64,000 nt of DNA, taken from the NCBI GenBank assembly GCA_958295815.1, contig OY282374.1, positions 2,438,856-2,502,855 on the forward strand. Direction: 5' to 3'. How positions within the stretch are numbered: the first letter of the stretch is position 1; each line of letters begins with the position of its first letter. The position numbers were made by a program, and so were the translations under genes. This DNA comes from Candidatus Poribacteria bacterium (GTDB taxonomy: Bacteria > Poribacteria > WGA-4E > WGA-3G). Positions 1-8,535 of the stretch are shown piece after piece. The notes beneath the pieces are model-generated. The model made no database searches. It was not told the origin of the DNA and was given only the letters and a program-made list of their open reading frames with translations.

Positions 1-365
1 TTACTATTCCGAACGATAGCCACACCAATCGAAGCAGACTTCGCCTTCTCTATGGCGAGATTCATTGCCCGAACACTGACCAGATGTCCCAATCCCTGGT
101 CTCCATCCAGCAAAACAGAGGCAGGATTATCCTCAAGCACTTCAAGTTCTGGTGTAGGATTTATACCACCGTTGATAATACCGCGAACATATCCCGGTAC
201 GGCGCGTGTCGCATGCGAATGAACACCCCGTAAATCCATCAAAACCTGCAATTCAGCGACGGTATCTGCATCCGATTTGGCAACACCCACTTTTTGATAA
301 AGTTGACTACAGACGGTTTGCAATGCCGACGCGTCTACAATTACTTCCTGTTCGTGACGATTCAT
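1..365 (-). CDS. Ldh-family (malate/L-lactate-type) NAD(P) oxidoreductase, N-terminal part
   Basis: The minus strand is open from an ATG at 365 to the window edge (about 121 codons seen; the rest lies outside). The product has the features of the Ldh_2/YlbC-YiaK dehydrogenase family: the HSHATRAVPGYV segment, which carries the family's N-terminal H-S-H region, then VLLDGDQGLGHLV and a frame ending ..AIVRNS at the edge, just where the family motif R-N-S-x-H is expected. Members reduce 2-keto acids or oxidise 2-hydroxy acids with NAD(P) in the cytoplasm; the substrate cannot be told from this fragment. The start is set by GGAGG eight bases upstream of the ATG. Family assignment is secure, the substrate is unknown. 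Confidence 0.85.
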   Translation of the reverse strand, partial: MNRHEQEVIVDASALQTVCSQLYQKVGVAKSDADTVAELQVLMDLRGVHSHATRAVPGYVRGIINGGINPTPELEVLEDNPASVLLDGDQGLGHLVSVRAMNLAIEKAKSASIGVAIVRNS

Positions 366-540
366 GGCAAGATCCTCCTACTGCATTTCCGAGTCGCTCT
401 AATGCCGCTATTTTAGCATAACCACCCTTAAAACGCAAATTCCGTTAGTAAACGTAACAATCCTGCCTTGAGTGATAGGTACTTAGTTTTCCAACAATTT
501 GTGTGTGGATACCGGAACTTTTTCGAGGTAAGGTGCGTGT

Positions 541-562
541 CCCCGAACAAGTTCGGGCATCC
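541..562. repeat. dispersed palindromic repeat (CCCGAACAAGTTCGGG)
   Basis: The palindrome CCCGAACAAGTTCGGG followed by CATCC occurs here and again at 28488-28508, where a sister copy with a different loop (CCCGAATTTATTCGGG) lies 30 bp away. Both sites are intergenic. It can fold as a 6-bp hairpin; a role in termination or as a mobile mini-repeat is inference only. Confidence 0.7.
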
Positions 563-623
563 ATCAATAGGTTAACTTTTCAGGAGTAAACCCTTTCTAA
601 AACTAAACAATCTGCCATTTTAC

Positions 624-653
624 TTGACTTCACGCACTATTTTATGGTATTAT
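624..653 (+). promoter_or_regulatory. sigma-70-type promoter of the DUF1592 operon
   Basis: TTGACT at 624-629 and TATTAT at 648-653 with an 18-bp spacer, about 90 bases upstream of the DUF1592 start. It resembles other promoters in this window (TTGAYN, 17 bp, TATAAT-like). Confidence 0.55.
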
Positions 654-744
654 ACTATACATTAGGAAAACGCTTGTAGCAACCAAGACATAACGCTGTC
701 TATGGAAAACAAGATCCAACCCTTTTAGCATGGGGAGCAGATGG

Positions 745-3183
745 ATGATTTCGCCCAATTATGTCCTACGATGCCTCTGTCTGATTTTGATGCTGGCACT
801 CGTTACATTTACCGCTAACCCGGGTGAAAAGGATACTTCTGACTTTTCGCAAAATGGTGCGCTGTTCTTGGAACAGTACTGTTTCAGCTGCCATACCGGT
901 GACCAACCCGCCGCTGACCTCTCCTTGGACGCATTTTCAGATAATCATTCCTTAATCAAGAACCGTGAGATCTGGGAACGGGTTCTGGACATGGTAACAA
1001 CAGCTCAGATGCCACCTTCGGATAGCGAGCAACCATCGTTTGAGGAATCGGAATCGTTTGTTGAGCATATTGAAGCAATCTTCGAGCACGCAGACCGTAC
1101 GGCGAAGCCTGATCCGGGACGAATCACGGTACGCAGACTCAATAGGGTCGAGTACAAAAATACCGTCCGAGATCTGCTTGGTGTCGATTTCAACCCCACA
1201 GAAAATTTCCCCGCAGACGATGTAGGACACGGATTTGATAATATCGGTGATGTCCTTACTGTGTCCCCACTTCTGATGGAACGCTACCTCGAAGCCGCAG
1301 AGGCAATCGCTACGCGTGTCATCTTGCTGGAACGACCGCCGCCATTGAAACGTTACCGAATAGGCACCAGCCTTGATCCCAGCCACGATGATGTTCCTAA
1401 AGAAGAACGTTTCCGCCTACTCGACCCAACCGCTACAGAGGCGTGGAAAACGGGTCCCTTTACAACAGGTGCGGCGTATCTCAATATATCCGCTGATGCA
1501 GAAATCATCTATCGTGCAACGCTATATGCCGAAACCGATACTGAATTACCTGTGAAAGCTGCTTTATTCATTCAGGGTGAAGACTTGCCATACCTCTCAA
1601 CACCAGATGAACTGGCACGTTTAGTTGGCGTGGACCCGACAGCAGACAACAAAATCAAGGTTTTGAAAGCCTTTGAGATTACCGCTCGTGATGCCGAAAA
1701 AACGCAGGTCATTAAGACCCTTCTTACGGGTATCCCTAACATTGAAAGCGTCGGGATTGCGATGCTCAAGCCTAAAGAAGGAGAGCCACACGCTAAACTC
1801 CAAATTCGCGCTCTCTGGTCAGAAGGTCCATTGGAGTCAAGACCCGATTCGCACTTCAAAATCTTGGAATGTACACCCGGAATCTCTCAAGCAGAACAGA
1901 CGCGTGAAGTCCTGACCCGTCTGTTACGCCGCGCATATCGCCGTCCACCAACTGAAGATGAACTCGAGCAACTCGCCCAGTTTGTAGAATCCACCCAAGT
2001 CGATGGCATGAAGTGGGAAGCGAGTATTCAGCAGGCAATTAAGGTCGTCCTCTGTTCACCCAAGTTCCTATTTCGATTGGAGTTAGATGACCGTCCACAT
2101 ACGACTGAACCGTCCCCGATTGACGAATTTCAGCTCGCCTCGCGGCTCTCCTACTTCTTGTGGAGCAGCATGCCGGACGACGAACTCCTTGAACTCGCAG
2201 AGAATAACCAACTGACGCTCAATCTTGAAGCACAGGTTAAGCGAATGCTGGCGGACCCGAAAGCAAAAGAATTAGGAAGTAACTTCGGATCGCAGTGGCT
2301 ACAAATCCAACGGCTGACAACAGCTGAACCTGATCTTGAGCGATTTCCGAAATTCAATGGCAGTTTACGTACAGCGATGCTAATGGAGTCGGAACTTTTT
2401 GTCGAATCGATTTTTCGTGAAGATCGGAGCGTACTTGATCTGATTGATGCGAACTACACCTTCCTCAATAAGACCTTAGCGAATCATTACGGTATCGCTG
2501 ATACGCAAGGAAACTGGTTCGGCAGCAAGGAACCCGTCCCCGGCGGTGAAGATATAAAGGGCAGGGATTTTCAGAGAGTTAATTTGCAAAGTTCTTCACG
2601 CGGTGGTATACTTACTCATGCCAGCGTTTTGACGGTGACCTCTAACCCAAACCGGACCTCGCCCGTTAAAAGGGGACGCTGGGTGCTGGAGCAGGTGCTT
2701 GGGGCACCGCCGCCACCGCCACCACCAGATGTGCCTGAATTAGAGGAAGAAGGTGAGGTTATCAGCGGAACTACGCTGCGAGAACGTCTTGAACAACACC
2801 GAGCAGATCCGGCTTGTGCCAACTGCCATGCCAAAATGGATCCTATCGGATTTGCACTCGAAAATTATAATCCAATCGGGGCTTTTCGGACTAAAGTTGG
2901 CGAATCGAAGATTGACGTATCCGCCGAATTACCAGACGGAACAACAGTTAACGGTATAACGGACCTGAAACAAATTATCAAAGATAGAAAGCAGCAATTT
3001 GTACGCTGTCTAACAGAAAAAATGTTGACTTATGCTTTAGGCAGGGGATTAGAATACTACGACCGACCGACCGTTGAGCATATCGTCGCACAACTTGAAT
3101 CCAGAGGCTATAAAAGTTCTGTATTGATTACAGAAATCGCCAAAAGTGATCCGTTCCGTTTACGACGCAGCAAAAAAGAATAA
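745..3183 (+). CDS. planctomycete-type cytochrome c / DUF1592 protein
   Basis: An 812-residue exported protein with the domain order of the planctomycete PSD1-like group: N-terminal hydrophobic signal, a haem-binding C-F-S-C-H at about residues 46-50 (cytochrome C-type domain), then DUF1587, DUF1595, DUF1592, DUF1588 (with a second C-A-N-C-H near the C-terminus) and DUF1585. A run of seven prolines precedes DUF1588. These proteins are usually encoded beside a DUF1552 protein, as here two genes downstream, and are thought to act in electron transfer or oxidation outside the inner membrane; the true function is not known. The ATG at 745 is preferred over one at 730 because GGGGAG lies seven bases before it. 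First gene of an operon with SMP-30 and DUF1552 genes. Confidence 0.9.
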   Translation: MISPNYVLRCLCLILMLALVTFTANPGEKDTSDFSQNGALFLEQYCFSCHTGDQPAADLSLDAFSDNHSLIKNREIWERVLDMVTTAQMPPSDSEQPSFEESESFVEHIEAIFEHADRTAKPDPGRITVRRLNRVEYKNTVRDLLGVDFNPTENFPADDVGHGFDNIGDVLTVSPLLMERYLEAAEAIATRVILLERPPPLKRYRIGTSLDPSHDDVPKEERFRLLDPTATEAWKTGPFTTGAAYLNISADAEIIYRATLYAETDTELPVKAALFIQGEDLPYLSTPDELARLVGVDPTADNKIKVLKAFEITARDAEKTQVIKTLLTGIPNIESVGIAMLKPKEGEPHAKLQIRALWSEGPLESRPDSHFKILECTPGISQAEQTREVLTRLLRRAYRRPPTEDELEQLAQFVESTQVDGMKWEASIQQAIKVVLCSPKFLFRLELDDRPHTTEPSPIDEFQLASRLSYFLWSSMPDDELLELAENNQLTLNLEAQVKRMLADPKAKELGSNFGSQWLQIQRLTTAEPDLERFPKFNGSLRTAMLMESELFVESIFREDRSVLDLIDANYTFLNKTLANHYGIADTQGNWFGSKEPVPGGEDIKGRDFQRVNLQSSSRGGILTHASVLTVTSNPNRTSPVKRGRWVLEQVLGAPPPPPPPDVPELEEEGEVISGTTLRERLEQHRADPACANCHAKMDPIGFALENYNPIGAFRTKVGESKIDVSAELPDGTTVNGITDLKQIIKDRKQQFVRCLTEKMLTYALGRGLEYYDRPTVEHIVAQLESRGYKSSVLITEIAKSDPFRLRRSKKE

Positions 3184-3192
3184 GGAGTAGCT

Positions 3193-4248
3193 ATGGCAAA
3201 TCAGAGTCCAAAACAGTTTTCACGTCGAGCATTTTTAGGAGGCTTGGGGGTCAGTGCTGCGCTACCGTGGTTGGAAACGGTAAGTTCCCTCACAGCATGG
3301 GCACACCCGTCCGCGTCCGAAAAAACGATTACACGTTATCCGGATCCAGCCGTCGAAGTTATTGACCCGCGTTTCGCTAAATATAAAATCGGGAATGCTG
3401 TTGTAGAACGGTTGTGGACCGGGGCGCGCTGGTCCGAGGGACCTGTCTGGTTCGGTGATGGAGGCTTTCTCCTCTGGAGTGATATTCCAAACAATCGTAT
3501 CCTGAAGTGGCAGGAAGCCACTGGTCAAGTAAGTGTGTATCGCAAACCCTCTAATAATACCAACGGCCACACACGTGATCGACAAGGCAGACTCATTAGT
3601 TGTGAACACGGCACAAGGCGTGTCACACGCACCGAATATGATGGAACTATTACCGTCCTTATAGATAACTTTGATGGGAAACGCTTCAATGCACCTAATG
3701 ATGCTGTCGTCCATCCTGACGGACATATCTGGTTTACCGATCCGGGATACGGCATCCTCATGAATTATGAAGGGCATAAAGCACCCTTTGAATTGCCGAC
3801 TTCCGTTTATCGTCTCAATCCAGATACAGGTAGAGCAACCGTTGTGACGGAAGAACTCGAAAGACCAAACGGCATCTGTTTCTCGCCTGATTATGATAAA
3901 CTTTATATTGCTGATACCGGAACACCCAAAAACATCGTTGTCTATGATGTCGTAAACGGTGAAGGGTTGAATAACAAACAAGTATTCCACGATATGTCAC
4001 CCGGTGCTGCTGATGGTCTTCGATGCGATATTGACGGAAACCTATGGGCAGGCACAGGCTGGGTTGGCGAAGGTTACGACGGTGTTCATATCTTCGCACC
4101 AGACGGGACACTTATCGGTAAGATTCATCTCCCAGAAATTTGTGCAAATATCTGTTTCGGCGGCGTAAAACGGAACAGACTCTTTATGGCAGGTAGTCAA
4201 TCTCTCTACTCGGTTTATGTCGAAGCACAAGGTGTCCCGTACTTTTAG
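3193..4248 (+). CDS. Tat-exported SMP-30/gluconolactonase-type protein
   Basis: A 351-residue protein with a twin-arginine signal (FSRRAFLGGLGVSAALPWL) followed by a six-bladed SMP-30/Gluconolactonase/LRE propeller, recognisable from SEGPVWF, the NNTNGHTRD segment, FNAPNDAVVHPDGHIWFTDP and RPNGICFSPDYDKLYIADT. Family members hydrolyse sugar lactones using a divalent metal bound by Glu, Asn and Asp of these segments. It begins ten bases after the DUF1592 stop behind AAGGAG and is evidently co-transcribed. Oddly, its signal peptide is nearly the same as that of the unrelated DUF1552 gene downstream, suggesting a domain swap of signal sequences or strong co-option of one export route. Periplasmic lactonase is likely; substrate unknown. 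Confidence 0.9.
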   Translation: MANQSPKQFSRRAFLGGLGVSAALPWLETVSSLTAWAHPSASEKTITRYPDPAVEVIDPRFAKYKIGNAVVERLWTGARWSEGPVWFGDGGFLLWSDIPNNRILKWQEATGQVSVYRKPSNNTNGHTRDRQGRLISCEHGTRRVTRTEYDGTITVLIDNFDGKRFNAPNDAVVHPDGHIWFTDPGYGILMNYEGHKAPFELPTSVYRLNPDTGRATVVTEELERPNGICFSPDYDKLYIADTGTPKNIVVYDVVNGEGLNNKQVFHDMSPGAADGLRCDIDGNLWAGTGWVGEGYDGVHIFAPDGTLIGKIHLPEICANICFGGVKRNRLFMAGSQSLYSVYVEAQGVPYF

Positions 4249-4316
4249 TTTAGCGTGTTATCCAAGCATTAAAACCTTTTGTTTCAACTGAGCGAGTATG
4301 TCAAAAAGGAACACTT

Positions 4317-5666
4317 ATGAGCACTTCAAAGCAACTTTCACGTCGAACATTCCTACGCGGTTTGGGGGTCAGTATCGCCCTACCGTGGCTGGATGTAATG
4401 GGACCCATTACATCATGGGCAAATGCTCCCGCGAGTGGATTAGCACAGCAGACAGTTCCGAATCGGATGGCATTCCTTTATGTGCCTAACGGAAAAATCA
4501 TGGAGGACTGGATACCGCAGCAAATAGGTGTGGACTATGAACTCCCAGAAATCCTGAAACCGTTAGAGAGTGTAAAGGATAAAATGCTCGTGCTAAGCGG
4601 TCTAACAGCCGATAAAGCACGTCATAACGGCGATGGTGGTGGTGACCACGCACGGGCAATGTCTGCGTTCCTAACTGGCGCACAGCCCCGTAAAACTGAT
4701 GGTGCCAACATTAAAGCGGGAATTTCTGTTGATCAGGCAGCCGCTATGCATCTCGGAAACCAAACCCGACTGCCTTCTTTGGAACTCGGAATCGATCCAG
4801 GGAGAAGAGCCGGAAATTGCGACTCTGGCTATAGCTGTGTCTATTCGTCATCTCTCTCGTGGCGTTCTTCTACACAGCCCCTGCCTAACGAAACCAATCC
4901 AAAAGCCGCTTTTGAACGATTGTTCTCTTCGCTCCCAGACGGGGAAAGAACGGAACGGGATCAGCAGCGAAAAAGTATCCTTGATTTTGTTCGGCAGGAT
5001 TCAAAAGATCTAATTCGGCAGGTTAGTGGTAACGATGTCCGCAAACTCGACGAGTACTTCTCCGCCATTCGGGATATTGAACTGAGAATCGATGCCGCTG
5101 AAAAGCATCCACCCGTCGAAACGCCAGACTATGCCGTTCCAGAAGAAGTCCCGGCGGATTATCAGGAACATCTACGGCTCATGATGGACCTGATTGTACT
5201 CGCATTCCAGGCGGATGTAACCCGCATTACCACCTTTGTTTTGGCAAATGAAGGGAGCAACAAGAAGTATCCATACGTTGATGTTACTGATGGACACCAC
5301 TACTTGTCGCACCATGGTGGCGATGAAGAGAAGATAGAAAAAATTCGCCGGATAGATATTTACCATAGCGAGCAGTTGGCGTACTTATTGGATAAACTCA
5401 ACACTACATCTGAAGGAGATGGTTCGCTATTAGATCACTCCATGATTCTATACGGTAGTGGAAACGCAGATGGCAACCGACACAGCCACCACGACCTCCC
5501 GATCCTACTTGCAGGCAACGGCTGTGGTACAATCAAGAGCGGTCGTCACATCCGCTATCCAAAAGAGACCCCAATCAATAACCTGTGGCTGTCAATGCTC
5601 AATCGCATGGATGTCGATCTCGCACAATTAGGCGATAGCACCGGCAGTTTACAAGGACTTTCTTAA
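4317..5666 (+). CDS. DUF1552 protein, Tat-exported
   Basis: A 449-residue protein with a twin-arginine signal (LSRRTFLRGLGVSIALPWL) and the DUF1552 fold, typical of Planctomycetes, Verrucomicrobia and Poribacteria, where it is paired with DUF1592/DUF1588 cytochromes. Typical segments are the NRMAFLYVPNG strand, the GDHARAMSAFLTG loop, the ALP-like DGHHYLSHHGGD motif and YGSGNADGNRHSHHDLPILL. The resemblance of the last motifs to alkaline-phosphatase/sulfatase-fold DUF1501 proteins suggests a metal-binding hydrolase-like fold, but no activity is established. Behind AGGAA at good spacing; 68 bases from the SMP-30 gene and followed by the operon terminator. Confidence 0.9.
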   Translation: MSTSKQLSRRTFLRGLGVSIALPWLDVMGPITSWANAPASGLAQQTVPNRMAFLYVPNGKIMEDWIPQQIGVDYELPEILKPLESVKDKMLVLSGLTADKARHNGDGGGDHARAMSAFLTGAQPRKTDGANIKAGISVDQAAAMHLGNQTRLPSLELGIDPGRRAGNCDSGYSCVYSSSLSWRSSTQPLPNETNPKAAFERLFSSLPDGERTERDQQRKSILDFVRQDSKDLIRQVSGNDVRKLDEYFSAIRDIELRIDAAEKHPPVETPDYAVPEEVPADYQEHLRLMMDLIVLAFQADVTRITTFVLANEGSNKKYPYVDVTDGHHYLSHHGGDEEKIEKIRRIDIYHSEQLAYLLDKLNTTSEGDGSLLDHSMILYGSGNADGNRHSHHDLPILLAGNGCGTIKSGRHIRYPKETPINNLWLSMLNRMDVDLAQLGDSTGSLQGLS

Positions 5667-5690
5667 CGCCACACCAAACACCATCATATT

Positions 5691-5723
5691 AGGCGAGGTC
5701 TCTGTGCCTCGCCTTTTTCTTTT
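5691..5723 (+). terminator. rho-independent terminator
   Basis: AGGCGAGG, loop TCTCTGTG, CCTCGCCT and a T-rich tail. It closes the DUF1592-DUF1552 operon. The loop sequence GGTCTCTGT recurs in the terminator at 21740. Confidence 0.85.
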
Positions 5724-5791
5724 TACCAGTATCTTCTCCAACCACCCATTCACCACAAAAGCAGCGTACTCATATCGAGTTAGTTCACATC

Positions 5792-6262
5792 TCAGGATGA
5801 CGATCCAGTCTCAGCAATCCGCATCAGTTCCTCGTCGTCTAAGTCAAGGTCTACGTCCTCTGCAAGCGGTTGTGGGACCTTATACGGGGTCTTGGCGTAG
5901 ATTTCAACGACATTATCATCCGGATCATAGAAGTAAATCGCCAAGGCAATGCCGTGGCTCACCACGCTCCGAATCCTTACACCTTCAGACTTCAGGAGCG
6001 CGTAGAACTGTTTTAAATCTGTGAGATTCTCGACAATAAACGAAACTTGTTGTACGACCTTTGCTCCGGGTGGAACATCTCTACCAGGACATAAGGCAAG
6101 CTCATGGTGTTCCGATTCCGGCTGTGCACTCAAGAAGATAATGTGCCCTTCAGGATGCGCATCAGTGACAGTAAGACCAAGAATACGGTTATAGAAGTCT
6201 ACGGATTTATCTACATCGGTACAATAAAGTCCTACGTGTCCGAGTTCTTTAACGGCTAACAT
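5792..6262 (-). CDS. VOC-superfamily (glyoxalase/extradiol dioxygenase-like) enzyme
   Basis: A 156-residue protein with two beta-alpha-beta-beta-beta modules of the vicinal-oxygen-chelate fold: LGHVGLYCTDVDKSVDFYN at the N-terminus supplies the first metal-ligand histidine, HHELAL the second strand, and YFYDPDDNVVEIYA the C-terminal glutamate ligand. The pattern is closest to catechol-2,3-dioxygenase-type members. A short acidic tail (EDVDLDLDDEELM) follows the fold. A strong GGAGG precedes the ATG. Stands alone; substrate cannot be inferred. Confidence 0.85.
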   Translation of the reverse strand: MLAVKELGHVGLYCTDVDKSVDFYNRILGLTVTDAHPEGHIIFLSAQPESEHHELALCPGRDVPPGAKVVQQVSFIVENLTDLKQFYALLKSEGVRIRSVVSHGIALAIYFYDPDDNVVEIYAKTPYKVPQPLAEDVDLDLDDEELMRIAETGSSS

Positions 6263-6588
6263 TTTTCACCCTCCTACGGTATCCAAATCTGTGTCCACAT
6301 TCTATCACCAAACTGAAGATAAATCAAGACGCTTCCGTGTAGGAGGAACACCGATTCCCGACTTCCTCGTAAAATCCACGAAAATTGGAAATCTTGGTTC
6401 AGACAATCCACCAAATTCACCTATTTATGCCCACGAACCCAGTCCCCACTTGACTTCTTAGCGATTTTATCATTACTTAGGCAAAGAAATACACGAGAAT
6501 GAGTTTCATTATCATTTATTTTTAAGATATTGGGTCTCATTATCAGTTGTAACACTTCTCAAATCGTAATATATCCGAAATTCGTGAA
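6263..6588. other. intergenic region carrying two dispersed repeat units
   Basis: No gene seen. It holds a GTAGGAGGAACACCGATTCC-type unit (6337-6370) followed directly by an AAATCYTGGTTCWGACAATC-type unit (6371-6412), both found elsewhere in intergenic DNA of this window. The remainder is AT-rich without clear structure. Confidence 0.6.
6337..6412. repeat. dispersed intergenic repeats, types B and A in tandem
   Basis: Type B (core GAGGRAAYWCYGATTCC) recurs at 13624-13654 and 20566-20599. Type A (core AATCYTGGTTCWGAYAATC) recurs at 28597-28645, 37527-37566 and 43141-43186. All copies are between genes and are imperfect, like decayed members of mini-repeat families. Confidence 0.65.
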
Positions 6589-8499
6589 TCACCAATCCTT
6601 GAACGGAAATATTCGCGTTTCCGTCGCCATTCCATAAAAACTCCACAGACTCCCTGCAACAAACTCACCAAGGATTAAACCAAAGAAGAATGGTGCGGCT
6701 TTCCGATGCAACTGTAACCCGCCCTGTTTAATAATTATCCACTTGGCAAGAGTGCTAATCACAAGCGAAATCCAGAGCCAGTTCATACACCAATCCGCCG
6801 CACCCGAAACAGCATAACCCACGGCGTGGAAGGGCCACCAAAAGAAACGCATCCGTAAAAACATCAAAAGGAACGTGAATCCCATGCCCATACCCATAAA
6901 CGTCACCTCTGGGATATTCGGTCCCATCGGAAAATTGAGCTGCTTTTCGAGACGCTCAAAAGGATGTCGGGCAAAACCTCCAGTCGCACCAAAGTGATAC
7001 ACATCGTGCAAATATGCCCAGAAAGAACTGATTGAACCTACGACTACCGCCAAAAGTATCACCCACACCAACGGTTTAGGGTTAAAACCTGCCCGTGAGG
7101 CGAGTTGGAAACCTTCTAACTGATGTGGCATTGGATGGCTACGGTGCGCACGATTAAAGAAAAACAGAAAGGATAAAGCCGTAAGATTAGACCCTCCCAT
7201 GCCGCGTGAGCCGAGAATCGTCGGTAAAGCGTAGTCAGGTCCCATATAATGGAGGTCGTGCGCTGGAGCTCCCGATTCTACTCGCATCCGTGTAATACCC
7301 GTTGATAACGCAAAATACATCGCGAAAAAGGCTATACCCAACGAGATACTGATACCTATCTTTACAGAGAACGCTATGAGATAAATACAGCCTAACACAA
7401 TGCCTACAATAGCAGTTCGATACCGCATCGGTTCAACAGATTCGTCAAGGCTGGAGCGTCCCATGGTGACCTGTTTAAAGACTTCAGCGAGATATTTTCT
7501 GCTTGCCCATATCGCAAAAATCGCCAAACCGAGATATGCCCCCAGTGACTGCTGCCGATCATACGGAAAACCGGGTAACCCGCGAACACCAACGATGGCA
7601 CCACCAACCCGCTGCATCTTGCGAAATAGATAAAAGAACCAGCAGGAAAATGACAAGTCCAGAGGCATGAAGAATCCGAGTCCTATGACGAATGGATAGA
7701 TGGAAAAAGGTGTCCAACCGATAGCGTTCCACGGTTTGTCAGTGAAAAAGTGGCTGATATTTCGAAGCCGAACCCCAACAATCGGAATCGTCGGAAAGAG
7801 ATAGCTGAACCCATTAATCAGATTAATGAGTGAGACAAGAATGAAAGCCGTCCAAAACACCCTACCCCGGAAGAACTTTGCCCCACTATCCCGCGTCATT
7901 TCTAAGGGGAGTTGGATAATCGGATAGGCAAGTTTTTCGCGTTCAGTCCACTGCTTCCGCAACACGACGTTGATACACAACATCACGAATACAAGCACTA
8001 CAATGAAACTCGTCCACCATAACGTAGGACCGAGCCACGCCTGTAGCACCTCTGCGCGATAAAGTGTTGTTTGTCCTTCGTAAAATCCTTCTAATATACC
8101 CTTGTCTTGGACCGTGCCCCATGTTGGCATGTATCGGTGGAGAAGTTCTCGCCATTCGTTTTCGGGTGTATCGTACCAGAAGACATGTCCAATCATCGGG
8201 ATCAATACTTGTGCATGGTCGTGTGACGCGATAGCACTCGCTATAGAGAGCATCACATAGATGACAAGCAGTTCACCATGCGCTAATGCCCACTCCCGTT
8301 TTATCCGCAGTAAGATCAGGTTCAGGAGGGTAATCACAAACAGAAAGAAGACGGCATTGAAAAACAGCGACATCGTCGTCGGAAAAAGTCCCCACCAGAC
8401 CATTTCCGTATACATAATCCAATAGCAGTTGACCGGTATGAGGATAAGTGAAATGATAACTGATTTTAGAGTAACACCACGGCTTAAAGCAGTAGGCAT
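6589..8499 (-). CDS. polytopic membrane protein, DUF6785/DUF6784 type
   Basis: A 636-residue protein with about fourteen hydrophobic segments and conserved aromatic-rich loops such as FPMGPNIPEVTF and MWWGLFP-like motifs; the family is frequent in Poribacteria and Planctomycetes and its function is unknown (transporter-like by shape only). The start at 8499 is preferred over 8523 because CAGGAG lies seven bases before it. It is the last gene of a minus-strand cluster with the TPR, SUMF1-like and CRTAC genes, 36 bases after the CRTAC stop. Confidence 0.7.
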   Translation of the reverse strand: MPTALSRGVTLKSVIISLILIPVNCYWIMYTEMVWWGLFPTTMSLFFNAVFFLFVITLLNLILLRIKREWALAHGELLVIYVMLSIASAIASHDHAQVLIPMIGHVFWYDTPENEWRELLHRYMPTWGTVQDKGILEGFYEGQTTLYRAEVLQAWLGPTLWWTSFIVVLVFVMLCINVVLRKQWTEREKLAYPIIQLPLEMTRDSGAKFFRGRVFWTAFILVSLINLINGFSYLFPTIPIVGVRLRNISHFFTDKPWNAIGWTPFSIYPFVIGLGFFMPLDLSFSCWFFYLFRKMQRVGGAIVGVRGLPGFPYDRQQSLGAYLGLAIFAIWASRKYLAEVFKQVTMGRSSLDESVEPMRYRTAIVGIVLGCIYLIAFSVKIGISISLGIAFFAMYFALSTGITRMRVESGAPAHDLHYMGPDYALPTILGSRGMGGSNLTALSFLFFFNRAHRSHPMPHQLEGFQLASRAGFNPKPLVWVILLAVVVGSISSFWAYLHDVYHFGATGGFARHPFERLEKQLNFPMGPNIPEVTFMGMGMGFTFLLMFLRMRFFWWPFHAVGYAVSGAADWCMNWLWISLVISTLAKWIIIKQGGLQLHRKAAPFFFGLILGEFVAGSLWSFYGMATETRIFPFKDW

Positions 8500-8535
8500 T
8501 TCGTTCTCCTGTAGTTTCCTCAATATCCTATGTGT

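Larger units (their letters stand above)
366..744. other. intergenic region with palindromic repeat and a promoter
   Basis: The spacer lies between divergent genes. It holds a copy of a palindromic repeat (541-562) and a good sigma-70-type promoter for the rightward operon (624-653). A short open frame on the plus strand over 206-421 is antisense to the Ldh gene and is not considered real. Nothing else recognisable was seen. Confidence 0.6.

Noticed and set aside
206..421. Short plus-strand open frame of 71 codons at the left edge
   Set aside because: It is antisense to the well-supported Ldh-family gene start, has no ribosome site and no family-like sequence.
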